Assembly: GCA_002354635.1 (NCBI GenBank)
Contig: DELZ01000005.1
Coordinates: 560,346 to 624,345 of the forward strand
DNA from: Sphingomonadales bacterium UBA2683
Lineage (GTDB): Bacteria; Pseudomonadota; Alphaproteobacteria; Sphingomonadales; Sphingomonadaceae
Direction: 5' to 3'
DNA length: 64,000 nt
Program-made: the position numbers and the translations under genes
Shown: in pieces, positions 18,942 to 27,900 of the stretch
Layout: each line of letters starts with the position of its first letter
Position numbering within the stretch: position 1 is the stretch's first letter
The notes under the pieces: model-generated
Told to the model about the DNA's origin: nothing
Databases searched by the model: none
What the model saw: only the letters and a program-made list of their open reading frames with translations

Positions 18942-19505
18942 TCAGCGGGGCTCCGCCCGAAGCATGACCTGCTCGGCGACCAGCTTGAGCTGCTCGTTCA
19001 CGCCTGGATCCGCGCAGGTTCCGTCGCGGAACATGCCGCCCGAGGCATTGATTCCAACGCCAAGCGGGGTTGGCCAGCCGCGCAGGGAGTGAACGATCGA
19101 GCGCAGCGCCGCCAGCGTACTGCCGACCGCCTGCCAGCCATGGGCGGTAACGATCAGTCCGATCGGCAAGCCGTCCAGATAGACGCGGTCATCCATCGAG
19201 GTCTCTTCGATATAATCGATGGCATTCTTGACCAGACCGGAAACGGTGCCGTGATAGCCGGGACTGGACAATATCAGGCCATCGGCACGGCGCACCAGCG
19301 CGACCAGATCCTTGCCAGCCTGGTTGATACCCGCCGGATCCGACCGATAATGCGGCAGCGCCATCAGGCGATCCGAACCGAATAATTCGGTCTCGGCGCC
19401 GGCAGCGGCAGCGGCTTCCAGAGATATTGCCAGAGCCATTTCCGTCGAGGAGACGGGGTTTGTCGTACCGCCGAGGCCAAGGATGAAGGGTTTTGTCTTT
19501 TTCAC
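18942..19505 (-). CDS. NADPH-dependent FMN reductase family protein
   Basis: This protein of about 187 residues has a flavodoxin-like fold with ILGLGGTTNPVSSTEMAL as the phosphate loop and LILSSPGYHGTVSGLVKNAID, matching the FMN-binding segment of NADPH-dependent FMN reductases. The likely start is the GTG at 19505; a TTG at 19541 would add twelve residues. It could supply reduced flavin or act as a quinone reductase. It is convergent with the epimerase gene, whose stop lies directly beside its own. Confidence 0.85.
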   Translation of the reverse strand: MKKTKPFILGLGGTTNPVSSTEMALAISLEAAAAAGAETELFGSDRLMALPHYRSDPAGINQAGKDLVALVRRADGLILSSPGYHGTVSGLVKNAIDYIEETSMDDRVYLDGLPIGLIVTAHGWQAVGSTLAALRSIVHSLRGWPTPLGVGINASGGMFRDGTCADPGVNEQLKLVAEQVMLRAEPR

Positions 19506-19646
19506 GGGCCAGCCATACCGATGGTTGGCGGACAATTGCAACGGACTTGTTTCTTAATTGACCGATTAAATCCAGCCCATTAAGACCGGGGCAAATGCGG
19601 CGGGCTTTCAGCACGCCACTATCCCCACAGACCAAAGGATATTCCC

Positions 19647-20807
19647 ATGCGCAAATTTACCGAAGAACAGCATATGTTCCGCGATGCCTATCGCCGCTTT
19701 CTCACCGACGAGGTCGCGCCGCGGATGGATGAATTTCGCGAAGCCGGTATCGTCGACCGCGAAATATTCAAGAAAGCCGGCGATCAGGGCTTCCTGATGA
19801 TCTGGCCGGACGAAAAATATGGCGGCATGGGCGACGATGATTTCCGCTACGAGCAGATCATTATCGAGGAAACCGCGCGGGCGGGCTGCGGCGAATGGTA
19901 TAATACGCTGCACAGCCGGCTGGTCGGACCCTATCTGAAGAATATCGGCAACGAGGAACAGCGCGAACGATTCCTGCCGAAATGCGTCAGCGGTGAAACG
20001 ATTCTCGCGGTCGCGATGACCGAACCGGGCGCCGGCAGCGATCTGTCCGGCATGAAGACGATGGCCAAGGATATGGGCGACCATTGGCTGCTCAACGGGT
20101 CAAAAACCTATATCTCCAACGGCATCAACGCCGACGTAGTGATTGTCGCCGCCAAGATTGACGGCGTCGATGACAAGCATGCGATGGTGTTGCTGATCGT
20201 CGAACGCGGCATGCCCGGCTTCGAGCGCGGCCAGAATCTGGAGAAAATCGGCCTGCACGCGCAGGATACGGCAGAGCTGTTCTTCAATGACGTCAAGATA
20301 CCAAAGGAAAACACGCTGGGCACGCCGGGCAAGGGCTTCATCCACCTGATGGAAGGCCTGGCCGAGGAACGGCTGATCGCCATGGTCGGCTATGCCGCGT
20401 CAGCCCGGCGCGCCTTTGACATCACCCGCGAATTTGTCATGGAGCGCAATGTTTTCGGCAAGAAACTGTCCGACATGCAGAATACCCAGTTCAAAATGGC
20501 CGAGATGGACGCCAAAATCGACATGCTGCAGGTCTATGTCGACCATTGCGTCGACATCCACAACCAGGGCGGACTCAACGCCAATATCGCCGCCAAGGGC
20601 AAGATGCTGGGCAGCGAGATCGAATGGGAGATGGCCGATCTCGGACTGCAGCTGCACGGCGGTGCCGGCTATATGAAGGAATATGAAATCAGCCGGATCT
20701 TCACCGATGCCCGGATGAGCCGGATCTATGCCGGCTCCAGCGAGATCATGCGCTACATCGTCGGGCGCGACGTTTTCAGCCAGAAATATCAATCGATCCT
20801 CGATTAG
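19647..20807 (+). CDS. Acyl-CoA dehydrogenase
   Basis: This 386-residue acyl-CoA dehydrogenase starts MRKFTEEQHMFRDAYRRF after an AAAGGA site. The flavin signature MTEPGAGSDLSGM is intact, the second signature is QLHGGAGYMKEYEISRIFTD, and the end is RIYAGSSEIMRYIVGRDVF. The features resemble long-chain or isovaleryl-type enzymes. It is the first gene of a beta-oxidation block that continues with thiolase and the FadB-like protein. It catalyses the first dehydrogenation of acyl-CoA. Confidence 0.92.
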   Translation: MRKFTEEQHMFRDAYRRFLTDEVAPRMDEFREAGIVDREIFKKAGDQGFLMIWPDEKYGGMGDDDFRYEQIIIEETARAGCGEWYNTLHSRLVGPYLKNIGNEEQRERFLPKCVSGETILAVAMTEPGAGSDLSGMKTMAKDMGDHWLLNGSKTYISNGINADVVIVAAKIDGVDDKHAMVLLIVERGMPGFERGQNLEKIGLHAQDTAELFFNDVKIPKENTLGTPGKGFIHLMEGLAEERLIAMVGYAASARRAFDITREFVMERNVFGKKLSDMQNTQFKMAEMDAKIDMLQVYVDHCVDIHNQGGLNANIAAKGKMLGSEIEWEMADLGLQLHGGAGYMKEYEISRIFTDARMSRIYAGSSEIMRYIVGRDVFSQKYQSILD

Positions 20808-20827
20808 TTTATGGTGAAAGCCGAGAG

Positions 20828-20853
20828 GGGCAGGGCGAGTCGCCTTGCCCTTT
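20828..20853 (+). terminator. Weak terminator-like hairpin after acyl-CoA dehydrogenase
   Basis: GGGCAGGGCGA and TCGCCTTGCCC form an 11-bp stem with one G-T wobble and almost no loop, followed by only a short T-rich stretch. It lies 20 bp past the stop and may partly end transcription before the thiolase promoter. Confidence 0.4.
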
Positions 20854-20860
20854 GATTGAC

Positions 20861-20897
20861 GTTTACGTAAACTGCTTGACTGTGCTGCAGTGCAGCA
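20861..20897. promoter_or_regulatory. Two palindromes upstream of thiolase (operator candidates)
   Basis: GTTTACGTAAAC at 20861-20872 is a perfect 12-bp palindrome preceded by TTGAC. It resembles operators reported for MerR-type (LiuR) or fatty-acid regulators of branched-chain degradation in proteobacteria. TGCTGCAGTGCAGCA at 20883-20897 is a second perfect inverted repeat with 7-base arms. Both lie 50-85 bp before the thiolase ATG. The regulator is not encoded next to them. Confidence 0.45.
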
Positions 20898-20945
20898 TTA
20901 GCATTGCGCAACAGCCTTGCAATTCTTCCAACGAGAGGACCCCCT

Positions 20946-22160
20946 ATGACCGAAGCCTTCATCTATGACGCCGTGCGCTCGCCGCGCGGCAAGGGCCGCA
21001 ACGATGGTGCCCTGCACGAAATCACCGCTCTCGACCTCGCCGCCCAGGTGCTGGCGTCTGTCAATGACCGCAACGGCCTTGAGGGACATGAAGTCGAGGA
21101 CGTCGCCTTTGGCTGTGTCTCTCCCGTCGGCGAGCAGGGCGCGGTGATCAGCCGCATGGCCGCGCTCAAGGCCGGTTATGCCGACACGACTTCAGCGATC
21201 CAGGTAAACCGCTTTTGCGGGTCCGGGCTGGAAGCGGTCAATATCGCCGCGGGCAAGGTCTGCTCCGGCGAAACCGATCTCGCCGTCGGTGGCGGGATCG
21301 AATCCATGTCCCGCATCCCGATGGGCAGCGATGGTCTCGGCGGCATGGCCGACCCGACTCTGGTGTTTCAGGAATATTTCGTGCCGCAGGGCATTTCCGC
21401 CGACCTGATCGCGACAAAATATGGCTACAGCCGCGATGATGTCGACGCCTATGCGGTAGAGAGCCAGAAGCGCGCCGCCAAGGCATGGGAGGAAAAGCGG
21501 TTCGCCAAGTCGATCCTGCCGATCCGCGACGTGATCGGCGAAGTCGTGCTCGACCATGACGAGCTGATGCGCCCGGAAACCGATATGCAGTCGCTCGGCG
21601 CGCTCGGCCCCGCGTTCAAGATGATGGGCGAACAGATGCCCGGCTTCAACGACGTCGCAATCCTGAAGCATCCCGAGATCGAGAAGATCAACCATGTCCA
21701 CCATGCCGGCAACAGCTCCGGGATCGTCGACGGTTCCGCGGCGGTGCTGGTTGGCAACGAAAAGGCCGGCGAGAAATATGGCCTGAAACCGCGGGCGCGG
21801 ATCGTTTCGATGGCCGCGATCGGTTCCGAACCGACAATCATGCTGACCGGTCCCGAATTTGCCGCGAAGAAGGCGCTGGATCGCGCGGGCATGTCCGCCA
21901 GCGACATTGATCTGTGGGAGTTGAATGAGGCCTTTGCCGCGGTCGTCCTGCGTTTCATGGATGCGATGAACGTCGACCATAGCGTGATGAATGTGAACGG
22001 CGGCGCCATCGCCATGGGCCATCCGCTAGGCGCAACGGGCGCGATGATCCTCGGCACCGTGCTCGACGAACTCGAGCGATCGGGCAAGTCGACGGCGCTG
22101 ACGACGCTCTGCATCGGCGGCGGCATGGGCATCGCGACGATAATCGAACGCGTGAACTGA
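20946..22160 (+). CDS. Acetyl-CoA C-acyltransferase (thiolase)
   Basis: This 404-residue thiolase has the nucleophilic cysteine in NRFCGSGLEAVN, the histidine motif GGAIAMGHPLGATGAM and the second cysteine in CIGGGMGIA. The usual family length is about 390-405. The ATG at 20946 gives the typical N-terminus MTEAFIYDAVRSPRGKG; an upstream in-frame start would add 14 non-conserved residues. It cleaves 3-ketoacyl-CoA in beta-oxidation and partners with the FadB-like protein 108 bp downstream. It may be regulated through the two palindromes just upstream. Confidence 0.94.
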   Translation: MTEAFIYDAVRSPRGKGRNDGALHEITALDLAAQVLASVNDRNGLEGHEVEDVAFGCVSPVGEQGAVISRMAALKAGYADTTSAIQVNRFCGSGLEAVNIAAGKVCSGETDLAVGGGIESMSRIPMGSDGLGGMADPTLVFQEYFVPQGISADLIATKYGYSRDDVDAYAVESQKRAAKAWEEKRFAKSILPIRDVIGEVVLDHDELMRPETDMQSLGALGPAFKMMGEQMPGFNDVAILKHPEIEKINHVHHAGNSSGIVDGSAAVLVGNEKAGEKYGLKPRARIVSMAAIGSEPTIMLTGPEFAAKKALDRAGMSASDIDLWELNEAFAAVVLRFMDAMNVDHSVMNVNGGAIAMGHPLGATGAMILGTVLDELERSGKSTALTTLCIGGGMGIATIIERVN

Positions 22161-22167
22161 TAGTTTT

Positions 22168-22241
22168 GCTCCGCGCGTGATGCGGAGCTCCGGAGGGCCG
22201 GCAACCGCCCTCTCGCCAAGGCTCCGCACCCAGTGCGGAGC
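22168..22241. repeat. REP-like triple hairpin between thiolase and fadB-like gene
   Basis: Two hairpins with the same arms, GCTCCGC and GCGGAGC (22168-22188 and 22221-22241), flank a third, GAGGGC ... GCCCTC. The second hairpin has a perfect 9-bp stem with a three-base loop. The arrangement resembles paired REP/BIME elements and could stabilise or end the thiolase mRNA. Confidence 0.6.
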
Positions 22242-22268
22242 ACAGGATGAGACAGCAAGGAACAGAAT

Positions 22269-24458
22269 ATGACCTACGAAACATTCACAGTCGATATCGA
22301 CAGCGACGGCATCGCCCTCCTCACCATCGATCTGCCCGGCCAGTCGATGAATGTCTGGAACGAGGCATTGATCACCGATTTCAAAAGCTTCGTTGAAGAT
22401 CTGATCAGCAACGACGCAATCAAGGGCGCGGTGATTACCTCCGGCAAGAAATCCGGCTTCCTCGCCGGTGCCGATCTCAACATGCTCGGCGCGTCGAAAG
22501 CCGACAGCATGGCAGATGCCTTTGCCAGCGCATGGGAATTGAACGGCATGCTGCGGCGCATGGAAACCGGCGGCAACAGCGCCAAGGACCTGCTCAAGGG
22601 CACGGCTCACGCCAAGCCGGTCGCCTGTGCCCTGAACGGCCTTGCGCTTGGTGGTGGTCTCGAACTGGCGCTCGCCTGCCATTATCGCGTGTGCGCCGAC
22701 AATCCGAAGATTCAGCTTGGCCTGCCCGAAGTGCAGGTGGGCTTGCTGCCCGGCGGCGGCGGCACTCAGCGCCTGCCACGCCTCGCGGGTCTACAGGCCG
22801 CTGGCATGATGATCATGATGGGCGGCCCTGCCAATCCGCAGACGGCAAAAGCCCAGGGCTTTATCGATGAAGTCGTCCCCGCCGACGAAGTTGTCGCAAA
22901 GGCCAAGGAATGGGTTAAAGCCAATCCAAAGGCGTCCGCGCCCTGGGACAAGAAGGGTTACAAATTCCCCGGTGGTGCGGGATCCATGGATCCCCGCGCC
23001 GTGCCGCTTTATCTCGGTTCCTCGGCGATCGCGCTGAAACAGAGCAAGGGCAATTATGAAGCGGTCAAGGCGATCCTCTCCTGCCTCTACGAAGGCTCAA
23101 TGCTGCCGATCGACACCGCGCTGCGCGTCGAAAGCAAATATTTCACCAAGCTGCTGTCCGGCCCACAGGCCAAGAACATGATCCGCACCCTGTTCATCAA
23201 CAAGCAGGCGGCGGAGAAGGGTGCGGCACGCCCCGAGGGCGTCCCGGCATCGGACATCAAGACCGTCGGCGTGCTTGGTGCCGGCCTGATGGGCTCCGGC
23301 ATCACCCATGTCACCGCCAAGGGGGGCATGAATGTGATTGTCCTCGACCGCAATATGGAAGAGGCGCAGAAGGCGATCGCCTACAGCCAGAAGATCGTCG
23401 ACAAGAATGTCGCGCGCGGCAAGATGACCAAGGAAAAGGCCGAGGCCTTCATGGCGCGGATCACCCCGACCGACAATTATGACGATCTGAAGGACGTCGA
23501 CCTGATCATCGAGGCGGTGTTCGAACGCCCCGACGTCAAGGCAGACGTGATCAAGAAGACCGAAGCGGTGATTGGCAAGGATGTGGTCTTTGCCTCCAAC
23601 ACCTCGACCCTGCCGATTACCGGTCTGGCCAAGAACAGCGAACGGCCCGACCAGTTTATCGGCATGCATTTCTTCTCGCCGGTCGAGAAAATGCCTTTGC
23701 TGGAAATCATCCCCGGCGCGGAAACCGGCGACAAGGCGCTGGCTGTTGCGCTCGATTACAACGCCAAGATCCGCAAGGTGCCGATCGTCGTCAAGGATGT
23801 CCGCGGTTTCTACACCAACCGCGTGTTCCCGCCTTATGCCAATGAAGCGATGCTGATGGTCGCCGAGGGCGTCAAGCCGGCGCTGATCGAAAATGCCGCG
23901 ATCGCCATGGGCATGCCGATCGGTCCGCTCGCCGTGGTTGATGAAACGACACTGCAGCTCGGCTATGATATCATGACGTCAACCAAGGAAGAGATGGGCG
24001 ATGCCTACGTCCCCAGCGGCACCGAGAAGCTGATGGACATCATGGTCAACCAGATCGACCGGCGCGGCCGGCGCTTCGGCGGCGGATTCTACGAATATGC
24101 CGAGGACGGCTCGAAGAAATTGTGGCCCGGCCTGGCCGAGCATTTTCCGCTGGCCGAAGAGCAACCGGATGTCGAGGAGGTCAAGCAACGGCTGATGTTC
24201 ATCCAGCTGATCGCGACCGCGCAATGCTATGACGAAGAGGTCGTTTCCGATCCGCAATCGGCCGATCTTGGCGCGATCTTCGGCTGGGGCTTTGCGCCAT
24301 GGACCGGCGGTCCGATGAGCCATATCGACACGATGGGCGTCGATAATTTTGTCCGCATCGCCGACAATCTCGCGCAGAAATATGGCGAGCGGTTCAAGCC
24401 GCCGATGAGCTTCCGCAAGAAGGCGGATGCCGGCGAAAGCTTTTACAAGGCCGCCTGA
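22269..24458 (+). CDS. Fatty acid oxidation complex alpha-type fusion: enoyl-CoA hydratase / 3-hydroxyacyl-CoA dehydrogenase
   Basis: This 729-residue protein fuses two beta-oxidation activities. The N-terminal crotonase domain has LNGLALGGGLELALAC and GLPEVQVGLLPGGGGTQR, with Glu positions matching hydratase catalysis. From about residue 335 the NAD-binding domain begins with VGVLGAGLMGSGITHV, and the catalytic His lies in IGMHFFSPVEKMPLLEI. Length and order match FadB/FadJ. It works with the thiolase upstream. An AAGGAACA-like site precedes the ATG, and a strong terminator follows. Confidence 0.93.
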   Translation: MTYETFTVDIDSDGIALLTIDLPGQSMNVWNEALITDFKSFVEDLISNDAIKGAVITSGKKSGFLAGADLNMLGASKADSMADAFASAWELNGMLRRMETGGNSAKDLLKGTAHAKPVACALNGLALGGGLELALACHYRVCADNPKIQLGLPEVQVGLLPGGGGTQRLPRLAGLQAAGMMIMMGGPANPQTAKAQGFIDEVVPADEVVAKAKEWVKANPKASAPWDKKGYKFPGGAGSMDPRAVPLYLGSSAIALKQSKGNYEAVKAILSCLYEGSMLPIDTALRVESKYFTKLLSGPQAKNMIRTLFINKQAAEKGAARPEGVPASDIKTVGVLGAGLMGSGITHVTAKGGMNVIVLDRNMEEAQKAIAYSQKIVDKNVARGKMTKEKAEAFMARITPTDNYDDLKDVDLIIEAVFERPDVKADVIKKTEAVIGKDVVFASNTSTLPITGLAKNSERPDQFIGMHFFSPVEKMPLLEIIPGAETGDKALAVALDYNAKIRKVPIVVKDVRGFYTNRVFPPYANEAMLMVAEGVKPALIENAAIAMGMPIGPLAVVDETTLQLGYDIMTSTKEEMGDAYVPSGTEKLMDIMVNQIDRRGRRFGGGFYEYAEDGSKKLWPGLAEHFPLAEEQPDVEEVKQRLMFIQLIATAQCYDEEVVSDPQSADLGAIFGWGFAPWTGGPMSHIDTMGVDNFVRIADNLAQKYGERFKPPMSFRKKADAGESFYKAA

Positions 24459-24477
24459 GCGGGCGCGACAGATAGAA

Positions 24478-24508
24478 AGAAAGGACTCCTTCGGGGGTTC
24501 TTTTTTTG
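24478..24508 (+). terminator. Rho-independent terminator after the fadB-like gene
   Basis: AAAGGACTCC and GGGGTTCTTT form a stem of about 10 bp around a TTCG tetraloop and run into a tract of seven T residues. The TetR gene on the other strand ends at 24513, and the A-rich left flank may let the hairpin serve both directions. Confidence 0.85.
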
Positions 24509-24512
24509 CCGG

Positions 24513-25241
24513 TCAGGAAAGGCGCCCGGAAAGCATGTCGACTTTTTCGGTCAGCTGCTCGATCTGCCGGGACAGGCCCGCCAGCGTCGCTCCGTCGGCC
24601 GCTTCGCGTTCCGGTCGCGCGCCATAATGGGCGCGGAACAGCGACACCATCTGTTCGACCACCGGCTCCTGTTCCCGCGGCTTCCGGTCGTCTTCGAGGG
24701 TCATCTCGATCGAGCGGGCGCTATATTCGAGGCTGCCGTAGAATATGTCCCGGGCCTGCCAGAGCACCGCATCCGTCCGCAGTTCGCCGCGATCCTGTCC
24801 GCGCAGGAACAGCCGGTCGAACACGGCGACATAATGCCGCAGATGGTCACGCGAGACGCTGACTTCGCTGTTGTTGCGGCGCAAGGCAAAGGTCAGGTTG
24901 ATGAAGTCCGCGTTCACGATAACCGTGTTCAGATGATATTGGGCCAGCGCCTGCAACCGGTCAAAGAAATCCGTCGCTTGCACTGACGCCATCACGCCTT
25001 CGGCTTCCAGGGTCAGTCCGTCCCAGAACTGCTCCAGCACCGCGAGCATCAATTCGGCTTTCGACTCGTAATAGCTGTAGATCGTGCCTTCGCCGATCCC
25101 GGCGCGACGGGCAATTTCCTGCATCCGCGCTCCGTCAAAACCGTGATCGACGAATATCGCCCGGGCGGCTTCCAGTATGACCCGTTCCTTGCGCTCCAGC
25201 TTGCTGCGCTGGGTTTCCGACGGAACCGCTTTTGAAGCCAC
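24513..25241 (-). CDS. TetR/AcrR family transcriptional regulator
   Basis: This regulator of about 242 residues has a classical N-terminal TetR helix-turn-helix: RVILEAARAIFVDHGFDGA-like helices, then MQEIARRAGIGEGTIYSYYE. The C-terminal ligand domain is divergent. The likely start is the GTG at 25241 with GAGGAA upstream; a longer frame begins at 25289. It is divergent from the acyl-CoA carboxylase cluster and probably controls it, by analogy with fatty-acid or terpene regulators such as AtuR. The ligand, likely an acyl-CoA, is inference. Confidence 0.87.
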   Translation of the reverse strand: MASKAVPSETQRSKLERKERVILEAARAIFVDHGFDGARMQEIARRAGIGEGTIYSYYESKAELMLAVLEQFWDGLTLEAEGVMASVQATDFFDRLQALAQYHLNTVIVNADFINLTFALRRNNSEVSVSRDHLRHYVAVFDRLFLRGQDRGELRTDAVLWQARDIFYGSLEYSARSIEMTLEDDRKPREQEPVVEQMVSLFRAHYGARPEREAADGATLAGLSRQIEQLTEKVDMLSGRLS

Positions 25242-25260
25242 AGGATATTCCTCTACGAAC

Positions 25261-25320
25261 TTGACTCGAAAATATCGAATGCTATTCAATTAGCCTTTGT
25301 GGACTCGCCGTGTCAAATAG
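25261..25320. promoter_or_regulatory. Divergent promoter/operator candidate for TetR and carboxylase cluster
   Basis: The spacer contains the inverted repeats TCGAAAATATCGA (25266-25278) and GAATGCTATTC (25277-25287), and an AATAGCGAATGG segment farther on that shares the GCTATT half. These overlap the region where both promoters must lie, so they are plausible TetR operator sites. No promoter boxes with ideal spacing were identified. Confidence 0.35.
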
Positions 25321-25362
25321 CGAATGGTTCACACGATCACATCGGAAAGAGGCGCTGCACCC

Positions 25363-26985
25363 ATGCCCCAGTTTAAGTCCAAGATCGCCGTTGGCTCGGA
25401 CAGTTTTGAAAAAAATCGTCAGGATATGCTGACGCTGATTGATCATCTGCGCAGTCTCGAAGGCCGGGCCGTGGCAGCATCGGAAAAACGCCGTCCGACC
25501 TTTGAGAAGCGCGGCCAGCTGACTCCCCACGAACGGCTCAAACGGCTGCTCGACCCCGGCATGCCCTGGCTGCAATTGTACAATATGGCGAACTATCTGG
25601 TCGAGGACAGCAATCCCGGGACCAGCATTCCCGGCGGCAGCGTCATTCTCGGCATCGGTTTCGTCAAGGGCGTGCGCTGCATGATCTGGGTCGATGACAG
25701 CGGCATCCGCGCCGGCGCGGCCACCGCAGGCGGCTGGGATGCCAGCAAGGGCGCGCAGAAAATGGCGCAGCAGTTCAAGCTGCCGTTCCTGCATCTGGTC
25801 GAAAGCGCCGGCGCGAATCTGATGGAATATAAGGTCGAGCTCTGGGCGCACGGCGGCATGCTGTTCCGCAATCTCGCCTGGCTGAGCGCGGCCGGCATCC
25901 CGACCATGGTCGTGCTGCACGGGCCGTCCACCGCCGGCGGCGCCTATATGCCGGGCATGTCGGACTATGTGATCGGCGTGCGCAACAATGGCATGGCGGC
26001 CCTGGGCGGTGCGGCGCTGGTTCACGCTGCCACCGGTGAAGTGGCCGATGACCGCGAATTGGGTGGCACCGAAATGCATGCCTCGACCACCGGCAGCGTC
26101 GAATATCTGGCCGACGACGATGCCCACGGCATTGCCATTGCGCGCGAGACCATGGGACGGCTCGACTGGAACAAGAATACGACGCCGATCCGCCACAACG
26201 ATTATGAAGAACCGCTGTATGATATCGACGAGATCGCGGGGATAGTACCGACCGACTACACGATTCCCTATGACGTGCGCGAGGTTGCCGCCCGGATTGT
26301 CGACGGGTCCGATTTCGAGGAATTCAAGGCACGCTATGGTCCCGGCACGGTCTGCATGCAGGCCAGCATCATGGGCCACGCGGTCGGGCTGATCGGCAAC
26401 AACGGCCCGTTCGATCCGGAAGCAGCGGCCAAGGCGACCCATTTCTTCCAGCTGTGCGACCAGTCTGAGTTGCCGATCATCTTCCTCAACAACACGACCG
26501 GCTATATCGTCGGTACCGAGTCCGAGCATAAAGGCATGATCAAGCTCGGCAGCAAGATGATCCAGGCCGTATCCAATGTCCGGGTACCGAAACTGGCGCT
26601 CTATATCGGCGCGAGCTTCGGCGCGGGCAATTACGGAATGAGCGGCGTCGCCTTCGAGCCCGATTTCCTGTTCAGCTGGCCCAATGCGAAAACCGGCGTC
26701 ATGGCTGGCGCATCGGCTGCCAACACGATGAGCCATGTCGCCCGGGTACAGGCCAAGCGCAAAGGCGAGGAGCCGGATGAAGCGGCGATTGCCAAACAGG
26801 AACAGCGGATCAAGGATATTTTTGAAGCCCAGGAAAGCGCCTTCTTTACCTCCGGCCGGGTGCTCGACAATGGCGTGATTGACCCGCGTGACAGCCGCAA
26901 GGTTCTCGGCTTCGCGCTCGAGACGATTTTCGAGGCGCAGAACCGGACGCTGCATCCCAACGCTTTCGGAGTGGCGCGGATATGA
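25363..26985 (+). CDS. Acyl-CoA carboxylase beta subunit (carboxyltransferase; methylcrotonyl/geranyl-CoA type)
   Basis: This 540-residue carboxyltransferase matches the length of methylcrotonyl- and geranyl-CoA carboxylase beta subunits. Visible motifs include ERLKRLLDPG, HLVESAGANLMEYK, HGPSTAGGAYMPGMSDYVIG and, in the C-terminal half, FLNNTTGYIVGTESEHKG and GASFGAGNYGMSG. It transfers CO2 from biotin on the alpha subunit (27901) to an acyl-CoA. The ATG at 25363 follows an AGAGGCG site; an earlier in-frame start at 25324 is less likely. It is the first gene of the cluster and is coupled to the hydratase by a 4-bp overlap. The exact acyl substrate is undecided. Confidence 0.88.
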   Translation: MPQFKSKIAVGSDSFEKNRQDMLTLIDHLRSLEGRAVAASEKRRPTFEKRGQLTPHERLKRLLDPGMPWLQLYNMANYLVEDSNPGTSIPGGSVILGIGFVKGVRCMIWVDDSGIRAGAATAGGWDASKGAQKMAQQFKLPFLHLVESAGANLMEYKVELWAHGGMLFRNLAWLSAAGIPTMVVLHGPSTAGGAYMPGMSDYVIGVRNNGMAALGGAALVHAATGEVADDRELGGTEMHASTTGSVEYLADDDAHGIAIARETMGRLDWNKNTTPIRHNDYEEPLYDIDEIAGIVPTDYTIPYDVREVAARIVDGSDFEEFKARYGPGTVCMQASIMGHAVGLIGNNGPFDPEAAAKATHFFQLCDQSELPIIFLNNTTGYIVGTESEHKGMIKLGSKMIQAVSNVRVPKLALYIGASFGAGNYGMSGVAFEPDFLFSWPNAKTGVMAGASAANTMSHVARVQAKRKGEEPDEAAIAKQEQRIKDIFEAQESAFFTSGRVLDNGVIDPRDSRKVLGFALETIFEAQNRTLHPNAFGVARI

Positions 26986-27794
26986 CCGATCTGCCCCAAG
27001 CGAAAACGTTGGAACTGGAGCTCCTCAATGGTTGGCTCACAATCTGGTTCAACCAGCCGGACAATCGCAACGCGCTGAGCGATGCGCTGGTCGCCGAACT
27101 GGCCGCTGTGCTGAAGAGCGTGCGCGAGGACAGGACCGTGCGCGGCATTACCCTGCGCGGCCGCGGCGGTATCTTCTGCGCCGGTGCCGACCTGAAGAAT
27201 TTCAAGGAGAATTTCCAGCAGAGCGGCAATCGCCAGGATATCATCGCCATGTCGAGCGGTGCGGCCGAGATATTCGACCTGGTCAACACCGCGCCGCAGG
27301 TGGTGATCGTGCTGATCGAGGGCGCGGCGATGGCCGGCGGCTTTGGCCTGTCCTGCTGCGCCGATGTCGTAATCTGCGAAAGCGGCGCGCGCTTCGCGAT
27401 GACCGAAACCGCGATTGGCATCACGCCGGCGCAGATATCGCCCTTCGTGATCCAGAAGCTCGGCTATGCCACCGCGCGCCGTCTGATGCTGACCGCGGCG
27501 CGCTTCGACGGCACGCAAGCGCATGAACTGGGCTTCGCCGATTATATCGCCGATGACGTTGCAGGGCTGGAAACGATCGAGATGCAGCTGCGCAAGCAGG
27601 TGCTGGGATCCGCGCCCGGTGCCATCGCCGCGACCAAGGAGCTGCTGGGACAGATTGCCGGCAAGCCGCGCGACGAAGTGATCCGGCTTGCGGCCGAAAA
27701 TTTCGCCGACCGCATGGTCAGCGACGAGGCCAGGGAAGGCGTCGCCAGCTTCTTCGAAAAGCGCAAGCCCAGCTGGGTGGTGAAGCCCGAATGA
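26982..27794 (+). CDS. Enoyl-CoA hydratase/isomerase family protein
   Basis: This 270-residue crotonase has IFCAGADLKNFKE, IEGAAMAGGFGLSCCADVVIC and TETAIGITPAQISPFV, the oxyanion-hole and Glu segments of the family. In carboxylase clusters this gene hydrates the carboxylated product (methylglutaconyl-CoA or isohexenylglutaconyl-CoA). It overlaps the carboxyltransferase stop by 4 bp. A repeat-containing spacer separates it from the biotin-subunit gene. Confidence 0.9.
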   Translation: MTDLPQAKTLELELLNGWLTIWFNQPDNRNALSDALVAELAAVLKSVREDRTVRGITLRGRGGIFCAGADLKNFKENFQQSGNRQDIIAMSSGAAEIFDLVNTAPQVVIVLIEGAAMAGGFGLSCCADVVICESGARFAMTETAIGITPAQISPFVIQKLGYATARRLMLTAARFDGTQAHELGFADYIADDVAGLETIEMQLRKQVLGSAPGAIAATKELLGQIAGKPRDEVIRLAAENFADRMVSDEAREGVASFFEKRKPSWVVKPE

Positions 27795-27814
27795 AAGAAT
27801 ATTCGGAAACTCTT

Positions 27815-27883
27815 CCGTTCGTCCTGAGCCTGTCGAAGGACAGCTGGCTATACGCCATGCTTCGACAAGCTCGGCATGAACGG
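27815..27883. repeat. Inverted pair of sphingomonad-type interspersed repeat
   Basis: Two copies of a roughly 26-bp unit face each other: CCGTTCGTCCTGAGCCTGTC begins at 27815, and the inverted partner ends in AAGCTCGGCATGAACGG at 27883. The unit is the common CTGAGC(C/T)TGTCGAA element of sphingomonad intergenic regions and can form a long hairpin in the mRNA. Confidence 0.75.
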
Positions 27884-27900
27884 GTTGAAGGAAAATTAGC

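Noticed and set aside
19554..19569. Possible CtrA motif TTAA-N8-TTAA upstream of the acyl-CoA dehydrogenase at 19647
   Set aside because: Again the spacer is eight bases, one too many for a CtrA site.
25282..26955. A 557-codon open frame antisense to the carboxyltransferase gene
   Set aside because: The opposite strand encodes a complete carboxyltransferase with conserved motifs; long antisense frames are common in high-GC DNA.
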